NCBI GenBank assembly: GCA_031373665.1
Contig: JANMMZ010000037.1
Coordinates: 1 to 64,000 of the forward strand
DNA: 64,000 nucleotides
Reading direction: 5' to 3'
Source of the DNA: M3007 sp031373665
GTDB lineage: Bacteria; Bacteroidota; Bacteroidia; Chitinophagales; Saprospiraceae
Shown here: positions 1 through 8,720 of the stretch, in pieces
How positions within the stretch are numbered: the first letter of the stretch is position 1
How the letters are laid out: every line of letters starts with the position of its first letter
Notes under the pieces: model-generated
What the model saw: the letters and a program-made list of their open reading frames with translations, nothing else
What the model was told of the DNA's origin: nothing
Database searches by the model: none
Program-made: the position numbers and the translations under genes

Positions 1-1164
1 GCGGCAGCATTTCCCGATACCCTCCATCGTATTTATCCGCCGAGTCGGCGGCAGCGGCTGACTGATTGGTGTTATCAAACGGGTAATTGGCCCGCCGTGC
101 AAGGCTTTGACCAGAGTATATTGGCCTTTGAGACGGCCTTACAGTCGGTACCAGACAGCCTTGGGGTCAAAGAAAGTTTAAAACAGGCATTGACCAATTT
201 TCAAATAATCAAAGATTTGCCTGCGCTAGACACCGCGCTGAATCATGTGCGACGATCTGGGCTCGGTATTCCATCGGTACAAAGCGCCATCAATGACCTT
301 ACTCTAAGCGTACAAGCCCTTAAATTCACACAAAAAGCGTGGCTGTTTGTCCCTTCATTTCAATGGAATGGGTTCAATAACCAGTATCATAAATGGATAT
401 CTAGATTTGTAATGGGAGATTGGGGGCGGTCTTTTTATACTAAAAAGTTGGTATGGGATGAGTTGAAATATCCCATGATTTATTCTCTCATTGTCAATAT
501 ACTAACCATCTTTTTTTCGTTTGTTATAGCCCTGCCCATAGGCATGGAAATGGCTCGAAGGAAAGACAAGCGTTTTGATCAATGGACAAAACAGGTGATG
601 CTGATTTTGTTTGTGATACCCAGCTTTATCGTGGGTGCTATGTTGATTTTGCTGTTCGCTACGCCCGGCATAGGTTTGTATTGGTTAGGCGGTATCAAGA
701 TTGAGCCATTTGAAATAAGTGACAGATCATTTATGGAGTGGTTCATGACAAGCATCCCCCAATTTATACTACCGGTCATCACTATGACTTTGCCGACTGT
801 GGTATATTTGTGTTTAATGATGCGTGGCTCGGTCTTAGAGACCCTCTCGCAGGACTATATCCGTACCGCTAGATCGAAAGGACTAAAGGAGGATGCAGTA
901 TATGAAAAACATGCCTATCGCAATGCCCTGTTTCCGATCATCACCTTGTTTGCCGGGGTATTTCCGGGGGTATTCATGGGATCATTGACGGTAGAATATT
1001 TATTCAGTTATCCAGGTTTGGGCATGAAAATGCAATCGGCGTTCATGAGTAAGGACCATCCCGTTCTATTTGCCATTTTGATGATTGCTGCTTTGCTGAC
1101 GATTATAGGTAATATAGTATCCGATATTTTATACACGTATGTAAACCCTACGGTGGAGCTATAG
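1..1164 (+). CDS. ABC transporter permease, DppB/OppB type (5-prime partial)
   Basis: Inner-membrane permease subunit of a peptide/nickel-type ABC importer or exporter. The reading frame is open from base 1, so the gene starts upstream of the window; the GTG at 97 is only an internal codon. The first ~110 visible residues are a soluble, helical insertion; after that come about five hydrophobic segments. The permease signature (EAA-like loop that docks on the ATPase) is visible as DYIRTARSKGL followed by HAYRNALFPIIT near bases 855-945. The C-terminus ends with a hydrophobic helix and NPTVEL. The large insertion after the first helix is, as I recall, common in Bacteroidota members of this family. 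Partner subunits are not visible downstream and may lie upstream. Family call is firm; substrate is unknown. Confidence 0.85.
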   Translation, partial: AAAFPDTLHRIYPPSRRQRLTDWCYQTGNWPAVQGFDQSILAFETALQSVPDSLGVKESLKQALTNFQIIKDLPALDTALNHVRRSGLGIPSVQSAINDLTLSVQALKFTQKAWLFVPSFQWNGFNNQYHKWISRFVMGDWGRSFYTKKLVWDELKYPMIYSLIVNILTIFFSFVIALPIGMEMARRKDKRFDQWTKQVMLILFVIPSFIVGAMLILLFATPGIGLYWLGGIKIEPFEISDRSFMEWFMTSIPQFILPVITMTLPTVVYLCLMMRGSVLETLSQDYIRTARSKGLKEDAVYEKHAYRNALFPIITLFAGVFPGVFMGSLTVEYLFSYPGLGMKMQSAFMSKDHPVLFAILMIAALLTIIGNIVSDILYTYVNPTVEL

Positions 1165-1329
1165 TACAAGCAATACTGGTTAGGCAGGGGGCAAATTACT
1201 GTATGTTAACCTATTGGCTTTGGGGTATTTGAATGCCATTTCGACCTCAATTACTGGAGTCACAAACAAGATTCAGCCCTATAAACCCTAAATATTTGCC
1301 CAATTTTATCTAATTTTAAGATTTTTTAA

Positions 1330-1358
1330 TTTGGAATCAAATTTTCTTTCTTTATTTG
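1330..1358 (+). promoter_or_regulatory. Probable Bacteroidota-type promoter of the TonB receptor at 1428
   Basis: TTTG at 1330-1333, a 17-base gap, then TTTATTTG at 1351-1358, which fits TTTG / TAnnTTTG with one mismatch. It would give a leader of roughly 65 bases. Inferred from the pattern only. Confidence 0.4.
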
Positions 1359-1427
1359 CAGAACGAATTGCATTTTAACATCTACCAACTTTTACAACTT
1401 TTCCACTGAAATAGAAAATCGTTCCGC

Positions 1428-4250
1428 ATGAAGAAACTCTACAATTATTTAACTTTTAGTTTATTGTGCTCTGTTTTTTGCATCTTTTCGCTATCAGCAC
1501 AAACCACCATCAAAGGCAAAGTACAAGATGGGGATACTGGTGAGGAACTCATCGGTGCGGGTGTCGTATTCATAAAAGGTGGCACTGGCGGAGTCGGTAC
1601 TGATTATGAAGGCAATTTTGTTTTGAAAGCCGAATCGCTTCCAGCAACACTTAAAATTTCCTATACTGGCTATACGCCCAAGGAAGTGGAGGTTACCAAT
1701 ACGGATCGCCTCATTATCAGGCTTTCTCAAGATATTGCTATTTTGGAGGAAGTAGTAGTAAAAGGGCAACGGATTGATGATAAGCAGAAAGCGGCACCGC
1801 TGACCATTGAAAACATGGATGCTATTGCTATTAAAGAAACGCCCTCTGTAAATTTTTATAATGGTTTAGGCAACTTAAAGGGCGTAGATATGACAACCGC
1901 TTCACTAGGATTTACGGTTATCAATATGCGTGGCTTCAACTCCACTAGCCCTGTACGTTCACTACAGATCATAGATGGGGTGGATAACCAAGCACCTGGC
2001 CTCAATTTTTCCTTGGGTAACTTCCTTGGTTCTAGTGATCTGGATGTGGGAGGTGTAGATTTGGTCGTTGGAGCAAGTTCTGCGTTTTATGGGCCAAACG
2101 CATTTAATGGGGTAATCTCCATGAAAACAAAGAATCCGTTCATCAATAAAGGTTTAGCCGTATCGTTGAAAGCAGGTGAACGCAACCTCTTAGAGGGTGC
2201 ACTTAGATATGCCGATGCCATCAAAAACAAGAGTGGAAAAGAATTTATGGCTTATAAAGTCAATCTTTTTGGCCTTAGGGCTGATGACTGGGTGGCAGAC
2301 AATTATGAACCAATTTCTGGATCACTTGGAAACCAGGTTTTTGAGGCCGCCAATAACCCTGGCCGTTTCAATGCCGTGAATATTTATGGCGATGAATACA
2401 GTTATGGTATCGGGCTAGGATACAACTCAAGGGCTGGAATAAACACCATAAACAGAACTGGTTATCGCGAAATTGACGTAGTGGATTATAATACCCGCAA
2501 TTTGAAGGCAGGTGCTGCTGTTCATTTTCGACTTCAACCAGAGAAAGAATTCGATTCTCCTGAATTAATACTATCGTCCAATTTTGGTACAGGTACTACC
2601 GTATATCAAGGAGACAACCGATTTAGCCTCCGTGGGATTTTATTCCTTCAGAACCGCATAGAGTTGATTAAAAAAGATAAATATTTCTTGCGTGCCTATT
2701 CTACCAATGAAGATGCAGGTGACTCTTATGATCCATACTTCACCGCCTTGCGTATGCAGCAGGCTGCTAAATCAAACGAGCAATGGTTTTCTTCTTATGA
2801 AGAGTGGTGGACTCAATTAGACAAAGGCAACGTATTTGCAAAAATGAAGGAACTGGGTTATGGCCCACCTACAGATTTAGCAGCGATGGCAGCATGGCAA
2901 CAAGCCAACGCTCCTCAGTTGGCAGCGTGGCATCAGCAGGCATCGGATTTTGCTGACCTCAAGAGCACCACTGACAATAGAACAAAGGAATTTTTTGAGC
3001 CTGGTACTGTACGTTTTGACTCTTTGTTTGATGCTATTACTTCTAGGAGAAATAACTCAAAGGAGCAAGGTACTTTATTTTATGATAAGTCCGCACTGTA
3101 CCATGTGCATGGAGAATATACGTTCACACCCCGATTCTTAAACAAATGGGTAGTAGGAGGCAATGCACGCTTTTACCGCCCCGTATCAGATGGTACAATT
3201 TTTAGTGATACAGCGGGTATTCGCATCAAAAACAACGAAATCGGCCTTTATACTGGGGTGGAAAAGCAGGTCAATAAATTCAGATTTGCTGCAACGATCA
3301 GGCTTGATAAGAACCAGAATTTTGATCCATTGTTTACGCCTGCTGCTAGTGTGGTTTGGGAACCATCCAAAAACAATTATTTGAGATTATCTTTCTCTTC
3401 TGCTATACGAAACCCTACCTTGAGCGATCAATATCTTAACCTCAATGTAGGCCCTGCTACCTTGATCGGCAACTTAAATGGGTTTGATAGTCTGGCGACC
3501 TTAGAATCGTTTAATCAGTATCGGAATAATCAATCCAAGCCGATGGATTACTTAACGATCAACCCTATTCAGCCTGAAAAAGTAAAAACTTTTGAACTGG
3601 GTTATAGGACTACATTATTTGATCGTATTTATGTAGATGCTGGCTACTACTATAGTATTTATGACGATTTCATTGGTTATAATATCGGCATAACCATGCC
3701 ATTTACTCGTTTTGAAATTGACCCAAGCCTTCCCCCATTATTTTTACCCAATTTCCCAAAAGTCAAGGCTTGGCGTATTGCTTCCAATGCCGCACAAAGG
3801 GTAACGACTCAAGGGGCATCCATAGGACTAAACTACTATTTCAAACAATATTACATGCTTCAGGGCAACTACAGCTGGAATCGTTTGATCACTCAAGAAA
3901 CGGATCCAATTGTACCAGCGTTCAATACTCCTGAACATAAATATAATTTAAGTTTTTCAGGCCGTGGCATCCCAGTTAAGTCGTTCAAAAGTGGGGTTAA
4001 TGCAGGATTCATGATCAACTATAAGTGGATTGAAAACTTCATTTTTGAAGGCTCTCCACAGTTTACGGGACAAATTCCTAGTTATACACTTTTAGATGCC
4101 CAAATGAATATGAATTTCCCTAAATTAAACAGCACATTCAAACTAGGGGCATCTAACCTATTGAACAACAAGCGTTTTCAAACTTATGGAGGACCACGTA
4201 TAGGCCGTATGGCCTATGTCTCATGGGTTTATGATTGGGCTAAGCGTTAA
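1428..4250 (+). CDS. TonB-dependent receptor with carboxypeptidase-like N-terminal domain
   Basis: Outer-membrane, TonB/ExbBD-energised uptake barrel of 940 residues. A signal peptide (MKKLYNYLTFSLLCSVFCIF, ending LSAQ) is followed by a CarboxypepD_reg-like beta-sandwich (about residues 27-110, starting TTIKGKVQDGDTGEELIGA) ending in the EEVVVKG motif that precedes the plug. The plug has the NMRGF and IIDGV strands and PNAFNGVISMKTK; the rest is a 22-strand-type barrel. The substrate cannot be read from the sequence and there is no SusD-like partner. It is followed after 63 bases by a T9SS-tailed secreted hydrolase-like gene on the same strand, so the two could be co-transcribed. The C-terminus (VYDWAKR) does not end in the usual aromatic residue, which is mildly unusual for a barrel. 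Confidence 0.9.
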   Translation: MKKLYNYLTFSLLCSVFCIFSLSAQTTIKGKVQDGDTGEELIGAGVVFIKGGTGGVGTDYEGNFVLKAESLPATLKISYTGYTPKEVEVTNTDRLIIRLSQDIAILEEVVVKGQRIDDKQKAAPLTIENMDAIAIKETPSVNFYNGLGNLKGVDMTTASLGFTVINMRGFNSTSPVRSLQIIDGVDNQAPGLNFSLGNFLGSSDLDVGGVDLVVGASSAFYGPNAFNGVISMKTKNPFINKGLAVSLKAGERNLLEGALRYADAIKNKSGKEFMAYKVNLFGLRADDWVADNYEPISGSLGNQVFEAANNPGRFNAVNIYGDEYSYGIGLGYNSRAGINTINRTGYREIDVVDYNTRNLKAGAAVHFRLQPEKEFDSPELILSSNFGTGTTVYQGDNRFSLRGILFLQNRIELIKKDKYFLRAYSTNEDAGDSYDPYFTALRMQQAAKSNEQWFSSYEEWWTQLDKGNVFAKMKELGYGPPTDLAAMAAWQQANAPQLAAWHQQASDFADLKSTTDNRTKEFFEPGTVRFDSLFDAITSRRNNSKEQGTLFYDKSALYHVHGEYTFTPRFLNKWVVGGNARFYRPVSDGTIFSDTAGIRIKNNEIGLYTGVEKQVNKFRFAATIRLDKNQNFDPLFTPAASVVWEPSKNNYLRLSFSSAIRNPTLSDQYLNLNVGPATLIGNLNGFDSLATLESFNQYRNNQSKPMDYLTINPIQPEKVKTFELGYRTTLFDRIYVDAGYYYSIYDDFIGYNIGITMPFTRFEIDPSLPPLFLPNFPKVKAWRIASNAAQRVTTQGASIGLNYYFKQYYMLQGNYSWNRLITQETDPIVPAFNTPEHKYNLSFSGRGIPVKSFKSGVNAGFMINYKWIENFIFEGSPQFTGQIPSYTLLDAQMNMNFPKLNSTFKLGASNLLNNKRFQTYGGPRIGRMAYVSWVYDWAKR

Positions 4251-4313
4251 CTATCCTCTATTTTGGACATTTTCATTTTAAATACATACACATTAATTAA
4301 ACTAGCTATTCTC

Positions 4314-5867
4314 ATGCGTTTATTAAAACTTTTTACACTGTTACTTACCTTCTTGATTTATCAAGAATCAGTAGCCCAACGCTATCTTAGCCCTGTATTC
4401 AGTCAGGCCAGCGCTACAACCGTTGTTTACGGAACCAACTTCACCGTACTGCCTTTGGTGTCTGGTGGTCGCCCGGCAAAGCAGCCTTTAGTAGCCCGAG
4501 TTTATACACCCGCGGGTGATGTCGAGACGGGTCGTCCGCTTATCATTTACCTAAAAACAGGTAACTTCTTCCCATTCCCTGCCAATGGCTCCTGCGGTGG
4601 TACTATCTCTGACTCCAGCAATGTTGAATTTGCTACTCGTTTGGCTAAAATGGGTTATGTGGTAGCCGTAGCTGACTACCGTGGTGGTTGGAATCCTACT
4701 GCCAATGATCCGGTCACTGGTGAGTTGACACGTCGTTTTACATTGATCAATGCTGCCTATCGCGGTGTGCAAGATGTACGTACTTGTGTTCGTTTCTTCC
4801 GTAAAACAGTAGCAGAACAAGGAAATGCCTTTGGAATTGATCCAACCAAAATTATTGTTTGGGGCCAGGGCACTGGAGGTTATTTGTCTATGGCAACAGC
4901 CTACCTAAATGATTTTGAAGAGATTTACAGCACTACAGATCCTAATAAATTTGTGATACCAACGCCTTTTGGACCATTCAGAATGGTACAAGAGAAGTAT
5001 AATGGTGACTTGAACGGTAATCCGCCAACAGGCCAAGACTTTTGCTTTGTAGATGCTACCCTTAGTGCTGTTTCTGGAGGTGCTTTCTTGGCAGGCGATA
5101 CACTGTGTAAGCCTAACCATCTCGGGTATAGTTCAGAATTCCATTTGGCCGTAAATATGGGCGGTGCTTTGGGTGATCTTACTTGGATGGACGCAGGCGA
5201 AATGCCCTTAATCTCTTACCATGTACTTTCTGATGCATTTGCTCCTTGTGGCACTAATATCCTACAGGTTCCAATCCCTGGCGGTTCGCTGCCAGTTATG
5301 GAAGTATCAGGCTCTTGCGATGTGCAGACAAAGGCAGATCAGTTAGGCTTGAACAATGTATTTAACCAAATACCTGATTGGGCTGATCCGCTTCAACCAT
5401 TTAGTGAAGTGAACCAAGTTGGCTTCTATGCATTTGGTAGTACACCAAATGGTACTAGTAGCCCATGGGAATGGACTATTAGCCCACCAGCACCCGCCAA
5501 CTGTAACCTGAACGCTTCAGTAGCACGCTCTTATATTGATACGATTATTCGCTATTACGCGCCACGCGCTTGCTTTGCATTGAATCTTCCTTGTAAGGAT
5601 TTAATATTGGATACCAAAAACCTACCAGCCTACGAAGTAGGCTTGGAAGTAGCGCCAGTACCAACGACCAATCAGTTGAATTTCAATGCAAAGGAAACCA
5701 TCCGCGCCATATCTGTATATGACATAAGCGGTCGTATCGTGCGCACGATCAACAGTATTGATAGCAATACCTACACTTTGGATCGCCAAACTTTGGCAAA
5801 CGGCCTTTACATAGCGGAAATCCGCTTTGATAAAGGAGCAGTACGTCGTAAAGTGATCTTTGAATAA
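4314..5867 (+). CDS. Secreted alpha/beta-hydrolase-like protein with T9SS sorting domain (copy A)
   Basis: Predicted extracellular or cell-surface protein of 517 residues. ATG 4314 is preferred over TTG 4263 because it starts a clean signal peptide (MRLLKLFTLLLTFLIYQ, ending SVAQ). Residues ~45-400 resemble the carboxylesterase-like alpha/beta hydrolase fold: RPLIIYL strand, GYVVAVADYRGGWNP, RGVQDVRTCVRFF and the elbow IIVWGQGTGGYLS near residues 180-192. The elbow reads GQGTG where active esterases have GxSxG, so the usual Ser nucleophile position is Gly186. The last ~80 residues (from about 435) form a Por-secretion type A sorting domain (NQLNFNAKETIRAISVYDIS, ending RRKVIFE). A closely related but broken copy lies at 6111-7656. 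Catalytic function is doubtful; it may be a binding protein. Confidence 0.75.
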   Translation: MRLLKLFTLLLTFLIYQESVAQRYLSPVFSQASATTVVYGTNFTVLPLVSGGRPAKQPLVARVYTPAGDVETGRPLIIYLKTGNFFPFPANGSCGGTISDSSNVEFATRLAKMGYVVAVADYRGGWNPTANDPVTGELTRRFTLINAAYRGVQDVRTCVRFFRKTVAEQGNAFGIDPTKIIVWGQGTGGYLSMATAYLNDFEEIYSTTDPNKFVIPTPFGPFRMVQEKYNGDLNGNPPTGQDFCFVDATLSAVSGGAFLAGDTLCKPNHLGYSSEFHLAVNMGGALGDLTWMDAGEMPLISYHVLSDAFAPCGTNILQVPIPGGSLPVMEVSGSCDVQTKADQLGLNNVFNQIPDWADPLQPFSEVNQVGFYAFGSTPNGTSSPWEWTISPPAPANCNLNASVARSYIDTIIRYYAPRACFALNLPCKDLILDTKNLPAYEVGLEVAPVPTTNQLNFNAKETIRAISVYDISGRIVRTINSIDSNTYTLDRQTLANGLYIAEIRFDKGAVRRKVIFE

Positions 5868-5942
5868 GGGAGTTATTCTTTAAATCATTATGCATTAAGG
5901 CATTGGATCAGCGTAGGCTGATTCAATGCCTTTTTTTATTGA
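5616..5942 (+). repeat. 327-bp duplicated 3-prime cassette, copy A
   Basis: Covers the sorting-domain coding end, stop codon and terminator. It is matched base for base, with about a dozen substitutions and no gaps in my hand alignment, by 7405-7731. The gene bodies just upstream differ much more. Confidence 0.85.
5897..5938 (+). terminator. Intrinsic terminator after copy A
   Basis: Long imperfect hairpin: AGGCATTGGATCAGC pairs with GCTGATTCAATGCCT around a short loop and is followed by seven T residues. An almost identical terminator follows copy B. Confidence 0.8.
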
Positions 5943-6110
5943 CATTAAATTATATTTATTTTATCATTATTGATATCTAATTCTATACAGGTCAACTATC
6001 CCCGATCTTTGTGTTGAAAAATTGATCAATTATTCAAAAGGATTTTGAATTTTAATAATCAAGACATTCAACTATTAACTATTTTTTCATTACCAACCAA
6101 CATGTTTATC

Positions 6111-7656
6111 ATGAAAAAACTCTTTCTCTTTAGCCTCCTTTTTGGTGTTTTTTGCATGACGGCTAACGCACAAGTGCGTTATCTTGACCCCATATTTAAT
6201 CAGGTAAGTACTACAACGGCTGTTTATGGCACTAATTTCACGGTATTGCCTGTAGTGGCTGGTGGCCATACTGTAAATCAGTCTCTAATCACCAAGGTTT
6301 ATACTCCAGTCGGAGATATTGAAACTAGCCGTCCATTGATCATTTACCTAAGAACAGGTAGTTTTTTGCCATTACCTGCCAATGGTTCTTGCGGTGGCAC
6401 CCTAGACGATTCAAGCAATGTAGCGTTTGCTACACGCTTGGCCAAAATGGGCTATGTAGTGGCTGTTGCGGATTACCGTATTGGTTGGAATCCAAACATT
6501 AGTATTGAGCCGAATTTGGTACCTAGTTTTACGTTTATCAATGCTGTTTATCGTGGTATTCAGGATGTACGTACTTGTATTCGATACTTCCATAAGTCGG
6601 TAGCGGAGCAAGGCAACCCTTACGGTGTTGATCCAAGCAGAATCATCGTTTGGGGACAAGGTACAGGTGGTTATTTGTCATTGGCAACGGCTTACCTAAA
6701 TGACTTTGAAGAGATTTACAATACTACTGATCCTAATAAGTTTCTCATCCCAACTCCTTTTGGCCCATTTAGAATGGTACAAGAAAAATATAATGGTGAC
6801 CTCAATGGTAATCCGCCAGTAGGTCAGGATTTTTGTTTTGTAGATTCTACCCTAAGTGTTCTCTCTGGAGGTGCTTTTATGGTAGGTGATACGCTTTGTA
6901 AGCCTAACCACGTTGGATACAGTTCAGAATTCCATTTGGCTGTAAATATGGGTGGTGCCTTGGGCGATAGTACTTGGATGGATGCTGGTGAAATGCCACT
7001 GATCTCATACCATGTACTTTCTGATGCCATTTTGCGAGACCAATGTACTGAATATTCCAATTCCAGGAGGCGCGTTGCCATTAATGGAAGTTTCAGGATC
7101 ATGCGATATGCAGAAAAAAGCAGACCTATTGGGTTTGAGCGACGTATTTGATGAAATACCTGATTGGGCCGATCCGCTTCAACCGTTTAGCGAAGTTAAT
7201 CGCCCTGGTTTCTGCGCTTTTGGCAGCACTCCAAATGGAACTAGTAGCCCATGGGAATGGACAATCAGTCCACCCGCTCCAGCGAACTGTAATCTTGATG
7301 CAGGTGTTGCTCGCTCTTACATTGATACCATCATTGCATACTATGCACCACGTGCTTGTTATGCCTTGAGCTTACAGAACTGTTTGCAACCACTTTATAA
7401 CACTAAAAACCTACCAGCCTACGAAGTAGGCTTGGAAGTAGCGCCAGTACCAACGACCAATCAGTTGAATTTCAATGCGAAAGAAACCATTCGCGCCATA
7501 TCTGTATATGACCTAAGCGGTCGTATTGTGCGCACGGTAAACAGTATTGATAGCAATACCTACACTTTAGATCGCCAAACTTTGGCAAGCGGCCTTTACA
7601 TAGCGGAAATCCACTTTGATAAAGGAGCAGTACGTCGTAAAGTGATCTTTGAATAA
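6111..7656 (+). pseudogene. Secreted alpha/beta-hydrolase-like protein with T9SS domain, frameshifted (copy B)
   Basis: Paralog of the gene at 4314. ATG 6111 opens a signal peptide (MKKLFLFSLLFGVFCMTANA). The frame runs in register with copy A until SDA near 7029, then a net 5-base deletion relative to copy A (around 7029-7047) shifts the frame and translation ends at TGA 7149-7151. The remainder (CETNVLNIPIPGG onward, sorting domain, terminator) continues intact in another frame to 7656. Without repair the product would lose its last ~210 residues including the T9SS signal, so it could not be anchored or secreted normally. The lesion is not in a homopolymer, which argues against a simple sequencing slip. 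The elbow here is also GQGTG, without the nucleophilic Ser. Confidence 0.8.
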
Positions 7657-7731
7657 GGGAGTTATTCTTTAAATCATTGTGCATTAAGGCATTGGATCAG
7701 CGTAGGCTGATTCAATGCCTTTTTTTATTGA
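7405..7731 (+). repeat. 327-bp duplicated 3-prime cassette, copy B
   Basis: Near-identical partner of 5616-5942, including stop codon and terminator. See the finding on local homogenisation. Confidence 0.85.
7686..7728 (+). terminator. Intrinsic terminator after copy B
   Basis: Same AGGCATTGGATCAG / CTGATTCAATGCCT hairpin and T-run as after copy A. It sits only about 10 bases from the 3-prime end of the convergent minus-strand transporter gene, so it separates the two transcription units. Confidence 0.8.
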
Positions 7732-7738
7732 TATATTT

Positions 7739-8668
7739 TTACCTTACTAAATCAGGTTCTACAAATAACCACCGTATCTCTGGGCATTCTGCCTTTAGCC
7801 TACTTTCAAAATCATTGATCAATTGGCTTACTTCCACCGCAGTGAGTTGGGGCTTACAGGATATTTTGATACAAGCCATCACCTCTCCAGGGCCTTGTTG
7901 TACCGTGATGCAATTCAACATTTTTTCAATATTTGGGTGCTCAATCGCAATTTTTGCGGCGGTATTTGAAACACGTGGATCGGCACTTTCGCCAATGAGT
8001 AGCGATTTTACCTCCACCGCCAAAAATACAGCTACAGCGATCAATACTACACCGATAGCCAAAGATCCAATGGCATCATAACGCCCATCGCCTGTATAGT
8101 ATGCAGTCAAAAGCGCAATCAAGGCGAGCACTAAACCAATTACGGCGGCAGTATTTTCACCAAAAATAACGACGAGATCACTGTCTTTAGTTTCACGGAG
8201 GTATCGAAAAAATCGGGTATTCACCCGACGTTTGTTCATTTCTACGATATTAGAATACATCGCATAACTCTCTAAAAGTATGGAAAACAACAAAACGCCT
8301 ACACCCCACTGTATGTTCTGAACGGGCTCGGGGTGTGTATAACTATGAAGGCCTACATAAATGGACAACATGCCACCAATGGTAAATAACAGCATGGCCA
8401 CCATGAACGACCAAAACTACACCGCCCGACCATAACCCAATGGGTGTTTCTGGTCGGGTGGTCGCTGTGCCTGCTTTACGCCCCGATATAGCAATGCCTG
8501 ATTGGAACAATCCGCAAAGGAGTGGATGGTTTCGGCCAGCATAGATCCCGATTTGGTCATAAAGGCAGCAAATGCCTTACAGACCGTAATCAGTAGATTG
8601 ACGATCAAACTTTGAATAATATGGCCTGTATCGTGGCTGTGGTTTTTGGTTGTATTGTCTTTGCTCAT
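7739..8668 (-). pseudogene. Cation diffusion facilitator transporter interrupted by an in-frame TAG
   Basis: Inner-membrane divalent metal/H+ antiporter family (Zn, Co, Fe or Mn efflux). The product would be 309 residues, normal for the family. The N-terminal part has the first helices, the metal-site helix ending HSFADCSNQALL, and the hallmark KHPLGYGR. Directly after GYGRAV there is TAG (8417-8419), then FWSFMVAMLLFTIGGMLS continues in the same frame to the normal C-terminal cytoplasmic domain. Relatives usually have Tyr there (YFWSF), so a single base change of a Tyr codon explains the stop. The second metal helix (DAIGSLAIG) and a His-rich N-terminus are present. Either a recent pseudogene, a base error, or amber read-through; the reading frame on both sides looks intact. 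Confidence 0.85.
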
Positions 8669-8720
8669 GAGTTGAAATTTCGTTTCAGGAGCAAAGGTAT
8701 GAAACTCATGAATACTGTTC

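Noticed and set aside
4551..5120. Minus-strand frames inside the hydrolase genes
   Set aside because: Shadow frames of the strongly supported plus-strand coding sequence.
7012..7656. Separate gene for the 3-prime part of the second hydrolase
   Set aside because: It is the continuation of the 6111 gene after a frameshift, as shown by alignment with copy A; the apparent ATG is inside the coding sequence.
7739..8404. Stand-alone short CDF protein starting at 8404
   Set aside because: The codons before it up to 8668 complete the same protein in the same frame, interrupted only by one TAG.
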